64,000 nt of DNA from Cymbomonas tetramitiformis (GCA_001247695.2 LGRX02033459.1:1-64000), one strand, 5' to 3'. Counted from the stretch's first letter, positions 1 to 9,751 are shown. The notes: a model not told the origin generated them from the letters alone. Numbers and translations are program-made.

Positions 1-153
1 ATTTTCGTCATTTTGATTTCTCATATCCGCGGAACACTCGCCACACATTGTACCTTCGTTGCAAACTTGACAAATAAAGTTATATGCTCTATAGGATTTT
101 TCTTCAAAAGACTCAAGGCAAATACAACAATGTGTGTTATCATTAGTATACAT
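1..153 (-). CDS. RING-like zinc protein, N-terminal part (runs off window)
   Basis: The reading frame is open from ATG at 153 to the window edge. It begins with a CCICLES motif followed by CQVCNEGTMCGEC, the same Cys spacing as the complete RING-like protein at 7831-8559, with near-identical flanking residues. It shares that gene's upstream box and spacer. RING domains usually bind zinc and often act as ubiquitin ligases; here that is inference from spacing only. Confidence 0.75.
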   Translation of the reverse strand, partial: MYTNDNTHCCICLESFEEKSYRAYNFICQVCNEGTMCGECSADMRNQNDEN

Positions 154-181
154 CTTGCTTTGTTTACCCTACTGAGTTACA

Positions 182-194
182 CTCTTTAAGTGGA
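182..194 (-). promoter_or_regulatory. Candidate promoter box TCCACTTAAAGAG
   Basis: On the minus strand this box lies 28 nt before the RING start codon at 153. Equivalent boxes sit 22-43 nt upstream of seven other small virus genes in the window. Confidence 0.5.
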
Positions 195-207
195 ATTTAT
201 TTTTTGA

Positions 208-231
208 GGTTTTTTGTCCCCCTGAAAAACC
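208..231. other. Conserved spacer hairpin (copy 1)
   Basis: A stem made of a GGTTTTTT-type arm and its complement encloses a G5-containing loop (CAGGGGGAC). The same hairpin recurs at 8615, 29119 and 57643, each time between different gene pairs and just upstream of the TCCACTTAAAGA box. Here the fibre ORF at 169 reads through it because its own stop is missing. Confidence 0.6.
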
Positions 232-1278
232 GAAGAAATTTGAAAAATCAATAGGTATCAATTCCAAAATAAATCGTAGTCGGTCGTTTTCACTAAAAGT
301 AATATTAGCGTGCAACGTTAATTTGACACTTGAAGCAGAAATCACATTTATCGTTGGCGTAATTTCAAATACTTTTGTATCTGTTTTGTATCTGTTGATA
401 TTTATTGTTGAACACCGTATAATATAATCTGTACCTAATACACTCAATGCACTAACTTCTTGACGAGTTACAAAATATTGTATTAGACCAGAACCTCCAA
501 CGGGTAAATCAGTATTTGCAACTAAAAAATCACAATAGGCAATAAATGAACGGCATTCGATTGTTCTATGCGGTGTACCTTGTTCAATCGGTTGTAGCAC
601 CGTATTTTTTTCACATTTAGAATAATCTAATTTGTTTACAATTTGAACAGCACTACATTCTATATCATTACAACCTATATCATTACAATCCATAATATCC
701 CTGCAACCTATTATGTCACCCGACATGTTAATTCTAAAATATTCAGTTGTACTACCATCAGGTTTCTTTTGAAATTTTATAAAATATATAGTTTCAGCAT
801 TTAATATGTCAACGTCTGAGGTATTCAAATTAATGAAAGAATTACCGGATACTTTTGTTCCAAATAAATCAATATTAGTTTTGTTATTTGTGGTATTGTT
901 CATTTCTCCATTGACTCTTGCATTTCCATTGACTAATAAGCCTGCATTTGTATTTACTTACAAAGTTTCGCCACTAACAATAACATCATTTGCATTATTT
1001 GTAGCATCTCCAGGATTTAATTGAATATATGCTTGACCATTCCCTTTTGAATTTAATAATATGTTTACGTTCACGGAAGAATCGTCTATCAATCCTTGAG
1101 CGTTTTCAAAATATATAAGGTTTCGAACATAAACATCTCCATTAGTTCTTTCTATATTATTATTTCCAACATCTGTCCATTTACTTGAACCACCGGTAGG
1201 TGCATTTCCATTAACCGTATCACATTGTAAATTTTTACAAACAATATCATTTCCAAAAAAAGACATATATATTATATA

Positions 1279-1918
1279 TTACAATTTAAAATCAGGTTTA
1301 ATCCAAACCAATAATCCTGAACCCGACGTTGTTATAACTTTACTTTCCATACAAACACCGATAGTTCCAACATTATTTGTAGTAATTTGTGAAGAATTGA
1401 CTGACCCTCCCGGTGCACAACCTAACATTTGACCTTTAACATAACTTCCATCAATAGCTTTGCAAGTTGTGAATCCTTTTGTACAAACAAAACAAGAATT
1501 CCCTGTTGTTGAATTTTGAACACAAACACCAATAGGCATACAATTTTGATTAGATTGACTTGCCGACGCTGAATATATTTTTACACCATTTACATCTGAA
1601 AAATCATCAGAAAATTGAACAACATCTCCAGCACTTATTGTAGCTCCGGTATTATTTTCAAAAGTGAATACCTCAGCTGTATGAGGAACCGGACTTGTGG
1701 GTAATGTTGCCGTATATGCATTTGTCAAACCTGTCAAAGGAATTCCTGAGGTCGTCAATGATGCTGTTGGCGTTGGATATGCCCAGTCTATGCTAGTTAC
1801 AAGTCGTATAGCACTACAATCCAAATCTCCGCTTAAATTAATGTTATTTCCAGAATTACCGACAGCCAAAACTTGACTTAATGAACCAATAGTTCCAGAA
1901 TCTATTGCACCGGTTCTA
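1279..1918 (-). pseudogene. Fibre-like protein 1, C-terminal domain, truncated
   Basis: Matches the C-terminal ~210 residues of the fibre-like gene at 26310-28102, ending in the same WIKPDFKL. It has the GDVVQFSDDFSD and CVQNSTTGNSCFVCTKGF segments. Homology stops at 1918, exactly where the TIR-like sequence begins, so the upstream ORF start (from 1944) is chimeric. It probably lost its shaft by insertion or recombination at this point. Confidence 0.65.
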
Positions 1919-2285
1919 GTAGTAAGGCACCGACTATAGGGCACGCTTTTTTATCACTAGAAAAACCCTATGAAAACCCTATGACATATGGCATAACCCT
2001 ATGTCATATATGTCATAAGTCATACAAGGAAATGACAAGGGAAAATGACAAGAAAAATGACAAGTGAATGACAAGAAAAATGACAAGTAAAATGACAAGA
2101 AAATGACAAGTAAAATGACAAGGAAATATACAATAAATATACAATAAATAATTATGTAATAAATGATAAATAAATTACGTAATAAATGATAAATAGATTA
2201 CGTAAATAAATATGTAACAAAATAAGATTTAAATAAGTTCTAAAATAAATTTAAATAAGTTCTTAAATAAATTATATAAATGATG
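1919..2285 (+). repeat. Outer PLV terminal inverted repeat, left
   Basis: Starts TAGTAGTAAGGCACCGACTATA and continues through runs of AAAATGACAAG repeats and ACGTAATAAAT blocks. It is the reverse complement, with scattered differences, of 49838-50152. The outer end abuts a broken fibre gene. No matching target duplication was found between the two outer flanks. Confidence 0.6.
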
Positions 2286-2328
2286 TATATTATTACATAT
2301 ATATATTATAAATTGTTCATAAGTTATT

Positions 2329-2735
2329 TCAATCTTCCTCTTGAAAACATTCTTCACAATAACAAATTATTGATGTATTTTCTTTTTTACATTTGCTACA
2401 AAGAATGATTCCACAACCTAAACATTCACCCCACTCTATATCATTTAAAGTTTCACAGTAATCAAACTCACCATCTTCATCATAGTATTCGGAAATGTCT
2501 TCAACACAATAACAACATTCACATTTAATTTCTTTAGTTTTGGGATTGCTCATAAGATTATCATATTGAGAAATAAAAATAGAAGAAGACATCATTTGTG
2601 TGGAAAACACTTTTATCTCTTCCATTCTACTTTCTTTCATCTTTTTTTAAAAAAATCCTCCATTTCAAGTTGCTCTTTCATATAATAAATCTTTTCTTGA
2701 ATGTCAAGAGGAAGATTATTGAAAGTAGTAGTCAT
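2329..2735 (-). CDS. Small F-box-like/Cys-rich protein, frameshifted
   Basis: The downstream ORF (2329-2640) encodes ~100 residues with CECCYC, CLGCG, CSKCK and CYCEEC clusters, a probable zinc-binding fold. Upstream, an ATG at 2735 opens a frame with FNNLPLDIQEKIYYM, reminiscent of an F-box core, which runs into a T7A7 tract (2642-2655) and stops. One base in that tract separates the two frames. A TCCACTTAAAGAG box lies 31 nt before 2735, supporting the upstream start. F-box assignment is tentative. Confidence 0.5.
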
Positions 2736-2766
2736 TGTGATTTGTTCTACCTTATGAAGTCTTACT

Positions 2767-2778
2767 CTTTAAGTGGAA
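2767..2778 (-). promoter_or_regulatory. Candidate promoter box (TCCACTTAAAGA)
   Basis: Same 12-mer as at 8589 and 29157, 31 nt upstream of the ATG at 2735. It is the main reason for preferring that start. Confidence 0.45.
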
Positions 2779-2804
2779 AATTTTGTTACAAATAACATTT
2801 TCTA

Positions 2805-3240
2805 ATATACATTCACTCATTATAAAAAAAGTCTTTTGAAAATAAAAGAGTCTTTTAAGAAATGTACAATAAATTTACAATAAGTAAAAATATGTTATAC
2901 AATAAATTTACAATAAGTAAAAATATGTTATACAATAAATTTACAATAAGTAAAAATATGTTATACAAATATATACCAACATTCACTCATTATAAAAAAG
3001 TCTTTTGAAAATAAAAGAGTCTTTTAAGAAATGTACAATAAATTTACAATAAGTAAAAATATAATATATGAATATATATATACCATCATTCACTCATTAT
3101 AAAAAGTCTTTTGAAAATAAAAGAGTCTTTTAAGAAATGTACAATAAATTTACAATAAGTAAAAATATATTATTAAAGTATATACAAACATTTAGTCGCT
3201 CATTATAAAAAAGTCTTTTGAAAATAAAAAAGTCTTTTTT
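2805..3240. repeat. AT-rich tandem repeat array
   Basis: About four copies of a unit containing CATTATAAAAAAGTCTTTTG and AAGAAATGTACAATAAATTT. The first copy has a sub-array of ACAATAAATTTACAATAAGT. No gene is visible. Confidence 0.75.
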
Positions 3241-3254
3241 ATGAATACACAAAT

Positions 3255-3467
3255 TTATATTACAAGACCAAAAGGAAAGCGAGCACCTCTTTGATTTGTT
3301 GGACGATTTACAAGAGGTTTTGAAATTACTTGAGGCTGTGGACTTTGTTTCATAGATTTATTTTTGCTTGATTTCTTTGAATATTTTTTTCTGGGCTATG
3401 TACCTTTTTTAGAATGATATTCTTTTGCACATTTTTTCAATGTTTCATTCCATTCAGCTCGCGTCAT
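3255..3467 (-). pseudogene. Small basic protein (72-aa family), nonsense copy
   Basis: Starts MTRAEWNETLKKCAKEYHSKKGT and ends with an ARFPFGLV tail, as in the intact copies at 8648 and 57416. A TAG replaces the Lys codon after KKGT. The frame is otherwise preserved across the whole 71 codons, so the damage is recent or a readthrough codon. Confidence 0.7.
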
Positions 3468-3480
3468 TTATATATTATAT

Positions 3481-3900
3481 TTATTTTTTTAATGGTTGAT
3501 TAGCCCTTGCACGTTGTCCTCTTGTATACATTTGCGGACTTGCTTCTTCTTCCATAATTTCTACACCACTAATATCATCATCGTCATCATTTAACCTTGC
3601 AGGACTAGGTGAAGGTGATGTATTTTTTTGAGCTGAATTGAATAATGCTTGTCTCAAAAAAAGATTTATTGTCATTCTTTTTGATGGTCCAGATTTTTCT
3701 TGATTTATTGGAGTTCCTTTTTCCAAACTTTGTAAGAAGTCTTCTTCTTCTTGAAATTCAGATTCAGGTGATATAGGAATATTTATTGGAGTTTCTACAT
3801 CAGATTCACTTAAATCTGCAAACCTTTGTAAATTGTCCGCTCTCGTATAATTTTCCGGAACAAAAACATTGACATCACTTCTTTTAAAATTTTGAATCAA
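3481..3900 (-). pseudogene. ESGPS-motif virus protein, N-terminally truncated
   Basis: Contains KRSDVNVFVPENYTRADNLQ, then KSGPSKRMTINLFLRQALFN, an Asp run and a basic tail (YTRGQRARAN). It matches residues ~65 onward of the fuller homologue at 8889-9500; homology ends near 3905 beside a MITE remnant. Function unknown; the acidic, Ser/Pro-rich composition suggests a disordered protein with one conserved core. Confidence 0.6.
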
Positions 3901-3952
3901 ATCAGATGGATTTATAAATGAAGTTTGTTAAATTGAATTATAAAGGTCCACA

Positions 3953-4009
3953 AGTAGTATGATGTAGCGTTTACGGACAGAATTTTCCCCCACCACAAAA
4001 ACCCTAGGG
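3953..4009 (+). repeat. Half of a palindromic MITE
   Basis: AGTAGTATGATGTAGCGTTT through ACCCTAGGG matches the left arm of the complete hairpin MITE at 44209-44322. The right arm is absent and the methyltransferase pseudogene follows directly. Confidence 0.6.
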
Positions 4010-4015
4010 CTGTCA

Positions 4016-4704
4016 AACTGTTTCGATATTTTCCCTGAAATAAATGATAATTCCGTAGATTTATTTGTATTAGATTTACCTTATAACCAAACCGCTTGTA
4101 AATGGGATAAAGAAATAATTGATTTAAATTTATTGTGGAAACATTTGAAGCGTATAGGTAAAGAAAAAACATGTTATATTTTCTAACCACAACTAAATTT
4201 GGACATAAGATAATTGAAAGTAATAAAGCATGGTTTCGATATGATTTAGTATATTTTAAGAGTATATCTTTAGGATTTTTTCATGCAAATCAAATGCCAT
4301 TGCGAAGTCACGAGATGATTTATATATTTTATAAAAGACTACCTACATCTAACCCGCAAAAAACGCCCGGAAAGCCATATTTTTAATCTAGTGCAAATAC
4401 TACTAATATATATACCAAACATTGCGCTCGATTACCGACCAAATGTGAAGACGGTTATCGATATCCAAAATCAGTTTTGAAATTTTCTAACGGAAATTAC
4501 AAAAGTAAACATCCATGGTCTAAACCAATAGAATTAATGGAATACTTAATTAAATCATATTCACATGAAAATGACCTCGTTTGTGATCCTTTTATGGGTA
4601 TTGGATCTAGTTTAATTGCTTGTAAAAACAATAATCGAAAATACATAGGGGTTGAATTAGATAGTGAGTTTTACAAAATTTGCATGGAAAGGACTGAGTC
4701 GTAA
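4016..4704 (+). pseudogene. N6-adenine DNA methyltransferase, decayed
   Basis: Close nucleotide match to the intact gene at 59909-60616 but missing the first ~10 codons (replaced by MITE sequence). It has a lost T in the run at ~4181, a scrambled segment at ~4250 and an in-frame TAA at 4384. The DLPYNQTAC catalytic segment and the CDPFMGIGSS SAM-binding motif are still readable in separate frames. Confidence 0.75.
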
Positions 4705-4945
4705 TATCTCATAAAGTATTTGGATTTTGACAATTTCAGTTTGCTAGTGATGATCAGCGCGAAATTTTAGAAAAATGATATTTTCATAAAAAAATGATTT
4801 TTAAAATAAATTTTAATAAAGGTCAATGAGGGGGTGTTTTGACCCCCTTACAAAAGGACTGTTGCTAGTTTGTGAAAACAACTTGCGCAAACTTGCGAAC
4901 ACAGAAACTTACCCCTAACAAAAGACAAACTTTCAACTTTTAAAA
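4705..4945. other. Intergenic, no gene seen
   Basis: Contains a short hairpin around GGGGGTGTTTTGACCCCC near 4832. It otherwise holds only AT-rich sequence and presumably the promoter of the gene at 4946. Confidence 0.4.
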
Positions 4946-5626
4946 ATGCCGAAAACCCGTCAAACCCGTAAGCAGTTCGTTGCAGAAGAGGTAACTATTG
5001 ACCTCTTAGTTGAATCGGAAGCCTCGGTAGAAGCGGAAGCCGTTCAGGTTGAAATGCCACCAGCAGCGCCGATTGTCCTTACGACAGTCGTTCAAGAAGC
5101 CATAGACCGCATGCCCGTGTCAGCGGAAAAATTGCGAACAATGAGAAAGCGTTGGGCAGTGCGTCGCGCTGCACGAAAAGCCCCCACAGGTTACAGGCCT
5201 GCCGCGCTTTTGGCATCGGCGACAGCGGGTACGGTATCGGCGGCAGCGGTTGCCCCGCCTCCGTCTCTTTCAACGAGAGCACCTTCTTGTCACGTAAGAG
5301 TTGCTCGAGGCTGTACAAACTTCTTTTGTAACAAAGAAGAACAAAAGCAGACCGGCATGTGCTTAAAATGCGAACGGAAAGGATGCCGCGCGTGCATATT
5401 CCGTTCGCAAGAGCACTTCTGCCGGGATATGGACGCAGGTATTAGAGCGGATGTTGTCACCTACATATTCAAAAATGAAAACAAATATACAACAGAATGG
5501 GCTAACCAGTACACCAACGCCTGCAGAGGGTGTTTACACACCGATCCTATTATCAAGGTCTCGCACCCTGAGGCGATTCTGGACGCGGAAACAGAAAGAA
5601 TTTTCCAGGCAGAAACTAGAAGATAG
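4946..5626 (+). CDS. Cys-rich basic protein (paralogue of 19162)
   Basis: 226 residues from ATG at 4946. A basic start (MPKTRQTRKQF), a Val/Glu-rich segment, an Ala-rich linker, then a cluster at ~115-165 with CTNFFC, CLKCERKGCRAC and HFC. The N-terminus resembles the protein at 19162 (MPRNKQQ, then a VTxxE stretch), suggesting paralogy. Higher GC than the adjacent virus genes. No known family recognised; zinc binding and nuclear action are inferences. Confidence 0.55.
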   Translation: MPKTRQTRKQFVAEEVTIDLLVESEASVEAEAVQVEMPPAAPIVLTTVVQEAIDRMPVSAEKLRTMRKRWAVRRAARKAPTGYRPAALLASATAGTVSAAAVAPPPSLSTRAPSCHVRVARGCTNFFCNKEEQKQTGMCLKCERKGCRACIFRSQEHFCRDMDAGIRADVVTYIFKNENKYTTEWANQYTNACRGCLHTDPIIKVSHPEAILDAETERIFQAETRR

Positions 5627-5744
5627 AAACAATAGAATACTAGAATAATACAACAAGTAATAGACAAATAATACAAAGTTTTAATAATAGCTATGTATTA
5701 TCATATCTAATTGCCCTCCGCGGGCTTTTGCTCATCGTCACTGT

Positions 5745-6248
5745 TTAACCTTCATACATCGTCTTAAAAAGACGTGCTTGTTTGCGTTCTTCAGCAGTGC
5801 CATCTTTTTCTGTTTTGTTGAACATAGCGTCAACGTCCGTTCCACGCATCCAAGGTCCAACTTCACCTGCAGTAGGCGCTGGTGAACCCGTTTGTATTTT
5901 GCTCCGTAAACGCATGCGGAGCTCAGGTGAAGCAGAGGGAAGCGCTTTGTTGTCCTGTTTTCCTGCTCCTTGAACAGGACGGAAAGGTTTCTTCTTTTCC
6001 TTCTTAGGAGAAGGCTCGGGTTCGGCATCAGACTTGCGTTCACGTTTGACACCGCGGGATGAACCCGCTTGTGCCTCCGCATTTTGTTCCACGGTTGCGG
6101 GAATAACCTTAGAACTGTGGCACGATTCGCAACACTCTCCCCTTGCGAGAGGATACGCATTCCACGGAATACCACTAAAAGCCTTATTGCATATTACGCA
6201 CGTTTTGCGAGTGCACTGCTTGCGTTTTGTACCGCGTGTTTTCGCCAT
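5745..6248 (-). CDS. Cys-rich basic protein
   Basis: I choose ATG 6248 (MAKTRGTKRKQ) because the start resembles other Cys-rich genes here; an in-frame ATG at 6278 would add 10 residues. Four CxxC-type pairs occur early (CTRKTCVIC, CCESC), followed by a Lys/Glu/Pro-rich tail. It is divergent from the gene at 6742, with an inverted 11-bp satellite between them. No family recognised. Confidence 0.5.
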   Translation of the reverse strand: MAKTRGTKRKQCTRKTCVICNKAFSGIPWNAYPLARGECCESCHSSKVIPATVEQNAEAQAGSSRGVKRERKSDAEPEPSPKKEKKKPFRPVQGAGKQDNKALPSASPELRMRLRSKIQTGSPAPTAGEVGPWMRGTDVDAMFNKTEKDGTAEERKQARLFKTMYEG

Positions 6249-6329
6249 AGTTGTTAACTTATTATTTAGGGTTGCCAAACATTATTTTGTAGCATGTATC
6301 ATATTTGTTTAAGCTCGAGTATCGTATAC

Positions 6330-6725
6330 AGTAGTAACCTGTAAGTAACCTGTAAGTAACTAGTAAGTAACTAGCAAGTAACTAGTAAGTAACTAGTAAG
6401 TAACTAGTAAGTAACTAGTAACTTTCAAGTAACTCCTAAGTAACTCATAAGTAACTCATAAGTAACTCATAAGTAACTCATAAGTAACTTTATAGTGACA
6501 ATTATTAAATGAAATAGAAATTAAAATAATTAAAATAATTAAAATAAAAATAAAATGAATAATAAAAAATAAAATGAATGATAAAAAATATTGCATTTTT
6601 CATTAAAGGTTATTTGAGAGTTACTTGTGAGTTACTTGTGAGTTACTGCAGAGTTACTTGTTACTTACTTGTTACTTACTTGTTACTTACGTGTTACTTA
6701 CTTGTTACTTCCTTGTTAGTTACTT
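6330..6725. repeat. Foldback-like inverted satellite arms (AAGTAACTAGT)
   Basis: 6330-6490 is a direct array of an 11-bp AAGTAACTAGT-type unit. 6605-6725 is an array of nearly its reverse complement (TTGTTACTTAC). The arms are separated by ~115 bp of A/T and could fold into a long imperfect hairpin. They occupy the divergent promoter region of the genes at 6248 and 6742. Confidence 0.75.
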
Positions 6726-6741
6726 GAAGCTTGCTCGAAAA

Positions 6742-7551
6742 ATGATAACTTTGTCGAATAACACGCAATATGACTGCAATTCAAAAGTTCGGCCCTCTAC
6801 GTATCTTATTGCAAAAGCTGTACCGTGTGGAGGCATTAACTTTGACAAAGTACGCAATAATCCGCGTATTGAACCCGGAGATGCGGCATGCAAACACAAA
6901 AGCCGATACCTGTACTGTTCACGTTGTTGGGAGAAAGCGCCCAAGTTTACAACGAGTAAAACATGGAGAACTGTCGTTGCTCCCTCGCTTGTAGACCACG
7001 CTACAACTACCGCATCGGCAGCTATTGCGGAGGGCGTTCGCGATGTTTTATTTCGCGATTCTTGTAGGCACTTGCTTGCACAAGAACAAGAGAGTAAAAA
7101 AAGAATGAAAGAAAGACAAGGAATAGCTGACAAAAAGTTAAAAGTTTCCGTTGGTTCAGCGGAAAAGGAGCGTGAAGAGCTTGAGCGCCAACACTCTCAA
7201 GGGAGCGTAAATGCGCTTTTGAAGTTTCGTTACTTGGACCCTACTCTTCCAGTCACAGTGACTACTGTTTCGCAGCCGCAGTTTGAATCGCAAGAGAGTG
7301 AATCGGAAGAAAAAAGGTTGCAGTATTTTCCTTCAGCAACAGACGCTAAAATGCCCGACGATGACGTTAGTGACTTTCAGGCTCAAGTAGAGAAGCTGAA
7401 AGTCGAGAATGCCGAGTTAAGAGATAAGATATTCGAACTTGAGTCGATATGTGAAAGCTCTTCTAAAAAGGTCAAAGAGCTTACGCATGAAAATGCCGAA
7501 CTCAAAACACAACTTGAGGTAGAGGAGAATATGGTGGAGGCCAGTAGTTAA
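6742..7551 (+). pseudogene. Cys-cluster/coiled-coil protein, split by the inner PLV
   Basis: Starts MITLSNNTQYDC; an early cluster (CKHKSRYLYCSRCW, residues ~48-62) is followed by a charged linker and a C-terminal coiled coil (VEKLKVENAELRDKIFELES). The last codons are AGT AGT at 7543-7548, and the stop TAA is supplied by the PLV end. Across the element, the second AGTAGT copy at 42180 continues in the same frame for 14 codons to TGA at 42228-42230. The gene was therefore about 283 residues before insertion. Function unknown. Confidence 0.65.
7543..7548. repeat. Target site duplication AGTAGT (left)
   Basis: Identical hexamer at 42180-42185, immediately outside the TIRs of the inner PLV. A 6-bp duplication is the known length for Polinton integrases. 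Confidence 0.75.
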
Positions 7552-7816
7552 GTACCGACTATAGCGTACCATTTATATAAACAAAATAACTAAATAATAA
7601 ATACAAGAAATAATTACGTAATAAATTGAGAATAAATTACGTGATTAAATGTGTATACAATAAAAAATAAATAAAAAATCTACAATGAAAATAATAATAA
7701 TAAATGTAAAATAAAAACAAAATATAAAAGATAAAGATTAAAACTTATAAGTAAATGAAAAGTAAATTAATTAAGTTCTCAATATATATATACATGTTAA
7801 TTGTTCTTAAATCATT
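7549..7816 (+). repeat. Inner PLV terminal inverted repeat, left
   Basis: Begins TAAGTACCGACTATAG, with ACGTAATAAAT and ACAAAATATAAAAG blocks, ending near ATTGTTCTTAAATCATTT. The reverse complement is found at 41925-42179. It shares the CACCG/TACCG-ACTATAG end with the outer TIR, showing relatedness of the two elements. Confidence 0.8.
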
Positions 7817-7830
7817 TGATACCTTATAAT

Positions 7831-8559
7831 TTAATACCTACGTTCTATTAACTCTAAAATTTCTTTACAATATTCATTATTCATTTCTTGACTAAACATT
7901 GTCATTTGAATATAATTATCTACATTACAAATTGTTATATTACCATCATCACATATTTTGACTGTTAAATAATTGTAACAATCCTCACCAATTCTATTTT
8001 TTCTTGCTATATTTAAAGCAGGAATATGGGTACAATTTTCGTCCATATTTTCAAAAAATTCTTTTTGCATACATTTAATTCTATTTTTTAAGAGTTTTTC
8101 TTCTTTTATTTGTTTCAATTTTGTATCTTCAAATGACAACTTAATTTCTGAATAGAAAGAGCCATCAAAGTTTCTAAGTTCGATTACAAATTTCCATTCA
8201 TCTTTATAGCTCCTTCTTATATTTACATCAATATAGTTATATATTTCTTCACCATGATATACTTTTCTCATAAAATTCAAACCCGGAATTCTTTGACATT
8301 CGGAACCACCATCCAAATTTACTTCGTCACACAAATACAACTCCATTACATCTGAGCTAAATTGAAATTTCCAATTTTCTGAACGACATATTGGACATTC
8401 TACAACTCCATCACTTGTTTGACCTTTCATTTCATTCGAACACTCATCACATATTGTACCTTCGTTGCAAACTTGGCAAATAAAGTTGAATGTATCATAA
8501 GATTTGTGTTCAAAAGACTCAAGACAAATGCAACAATGTTTGTTGTCAATAGTATTCAT
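7831..8559 (-). CDS. RING-like zinc protein
   Basis: 242 residues. The N-terminal ~60 residues hold CCICLES, CQVCNEGTICDEC and CPICRS, a RING-type arrangement of Cys pairs. The remaining ~180 residues have two similar segments (IPGLNFMRKV and IPALNIARKN) suggesting an internal repeat. Possible ubiquitin ligase acting on host proteins (inference). First gene inside the left TIR; a TCCACTTAAAGA box lies 29 nt upstream. Confidence 0.75.
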   Translation of the reverse strand: MNTIDNKHCCICLESFEHKSYDTFNFICQVCNEGTICDECSNEMKGQTSDGVVECPICRSENWKFQFSSDVMELYLCDEVNLDGGSECQRIPGLNFMRKVYHGEEIYNYIDVNIRRSYKDEWKFVIELRNFDGSFYSEIKLSFEDTKLKQIKEEKLLKNRIKCMQKEFFENMDENCTHIPALNIARKNRIGEDCYNYLTVKICDDGNITICNVDNYIQMTMFSQEMNNEYCKEILELIERRY

Positions 8560-8588
8560 CTTGCTTTGTTTACACTAATGAGTTACAC

Positions 8589-8600
8589 TCTTTAAGTGGA
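8589..8600 (-). promoter_or_regulatory. Candidate promoter box (TCCACTTAAAGA)
   Basis: Exact box 29 nt before the RING start at 8559. The downstream GTGTAACTCA and GTAAACAAAGCAAG ATG context is the same as at the other copies. Confidence 0.5.
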
Positions 8601-8614
8601 TTTTATTTTTTCGA

Positions 8615-8639
8615 GGTTTTTTGTCCCCCTGAAAAAACC
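8615..8639. other. Conserved spacer hairpin (copy 2)
   Basis: 8-bp A/T-rich stem with a G-run loop between the RING gene and the 72-aa gene. Same as 208, 29119 and 57643. Confidence 0.6.
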
Positions 8640-8647
8640 GAAGAAAT

Positions 8648-8866
8648 TTACACAATTAAATTAAAAGGAAATCTTGCAGGTCCTCGATTGTTATTATTTG
8701 TTGGTAAATTTGCAATAGGTCGTGATGTCACTTGTGGTGATTGCATATTTGCAGATTTAATTAACTTTTTCTTTTTGGAATATTTTTTACGAGGTTTCGT
8801 GCCTTTTTTGGAATGATATTCTTTGGCACATTTTTTTAATGTTTCGTTCCATTCAGCTCGCGTCAT
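8648..8866 (-). CDS. Small basic virus protein (72 aa)
   Basis: Starts MTRAEWNETLKKC; a Lys/Arg-rich stretch (KPRKKYSKKKKL) is followed by a Gln/Asn-rich segment and an ARFPFNLIV end. An intact copy at 57416 differs by one residue and a nonsense copy lies at 3255. The charge suggests nucleic acid binding or virion DNA condensation, which is inference. Always next to the ESGPS-motif gene. Confidence 0.65.
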   Translation of the reverse strand: MTRAEWNETLKKCAKEYHSKKGTKPRKKYSKKKKLIKSANMQSPQVTSRPIANLPTNNNNRGPARFPFNLIV

Positions 8867-8888
8867 TTATATATTAATATATATATTT

Positions 8889-9500
8889 TTATGGTTGATT
8901 AGCTCTACTTGCACGTTGTCCTCTTGTATACATTTGTGGACTTGCTTCTTCTTCTATAATTTCCACACCACTAATATCATCATCGTCATCATCATCATCT
9001 AAACGTGCAGGGCTAGGGCTAGGTGAACCTTTATGAGCTGAATTAAATAATGCTTGTCTTAAAAAAGGATTTATTGTCATTCTTTTTGATGGTCCAGATT
9101 CTTCTTGATTTATTGGAGTTGGTGACAAACTTTCTAAATATTTAACATCGTCATCATGTTCTGAAGCAGGTGATACATAACTTCTTGGAGTTTCTACATC
9201 AGATTCACTTAAATCAGCAAACCTTTGTAAATTGTCCGCTCTTGTATATTTTTCCGGAACAAAAACATTGACATCACTTCTTTTTAAATTTCGAATCAAA
9301 TCAACTGAATTTATCAAAGGACTTTGGGAAATAGAAGTATAGAATTCAACACTATTTTGAGAAGGAGCGGTCATAGCATAATTGTTAGAAGCTAATTTAG
9401 AGTATTCATGAAATATTGATTTATTAGATGCAGCATTTCTAAAGCCTAATTCGTTTAGACAATATTGTTTGACAATATCATCAGTCAATATCTTTCTCGT
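8889..9500 (-). CDS. ESGPS-motif virus protein (start codon ACG)
   Basis: About 203 residues. Conserved parts: an N-terminal LTDDIVKQYCLNELGF segment, YAMTAPSQN, then QEESGPSKRMTINPFLRQAL and an acidic, Ser/Pro-rich tail. The homologue fragment at 41826 starts with ATG AGA AAG; here the aligned codon at 9500-9498 is ACG. So the start is lost, non-AUG, or shifted downstream (the next in-frame ATG is deep in the protein). A related 191-aa protein is at 59287. Function unknown; possibly a virion or scaffold protein. Confidence 0.6.
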   Translation of the reverse strand, partial: TRKILTDDIVKQYCLNELGFRNAASNKSIFHEYSKLASNNYAMTAPSQNSVEFYTSISQSPLINSVDLIRNLKRSDVNVFVPEKYTRADNLQRFADLSESDVETPRSYVSPASEHDDDVKYLESLSPTPINQEESGPSKRMTINPFLRQALFNSAHKGSPSPSPARLDDDDDDDDISGVEIIEEEASPQMYTRGQRASRANQP

Positions 9501-9524
9501 ATATTTTATAATATTACATATATA

Positions 9525-9722
9525 TTAATTGTTTCGTCTATTTTGTTGTCTATCCGCTGGATGAGGTGCTCTTAAAATTCTTCCATACCGCCTTAGTTGA
9601 TGACGAGCTTTACATTGAATTTTATTTCCAAGCGGACGACCTGAGGGTGCAGGGTCTTTATATCCACAATAAACATTATTATTCAGCCTTCGTTGAGCTT
9701 GTGTTTGATTAGCTCTTACCAT
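9525..9722 (-). CDS. Small basic protein (MVRAN family)
   Basis: 65 residues from ATG 9722, preceded by ATATATATTGTT. The longer ORF to 9755 overlaps the integrase end and lacks this context. Arg-rich, with YCGYKDPAPSGRPLGNKIQC in the centre. A near-identical copy lies at 41604 and a divergent copy at 45081. Always adjacent to the integrase or its remnant. Nucleic-acid binding is inferred from charge only. Confidence 0.6.
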   Translation of the reverse strand: MVRANQTQAQRRLNNNVYCGYKDPAPSGRPLGNKIQCKARHQLRRYGRILRAPHPADRQQNRRNN

Positions 9723-9751
9723 AACAATATATATAATACAATCGATAAAAA

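Larger units (their letters stand above)
169..1266 (-). pseudogene. Fibre-like protein 2, copy with in-frame stop
   Basis: The N-terminus is MSFFGNDIVCKN, the signature shared by all fibre-like genes here. Residues 1-102 are followed by TAA at 958-960, then the frame reopens and continues for 244 codons from 903. The intact homologue at 28124 has CAA at the aligned codon, so one C-to-T change broke the gene. The middle (residues ~40-100) and the distal tip differ from the 28124 copy, while N-terminus and shaft are conserved. A row of [DN]-I-[EG]-C-N repeats separates shaft from tip. Receptor binding on the virion is inferred from this architecture. Confidence 0.65.
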
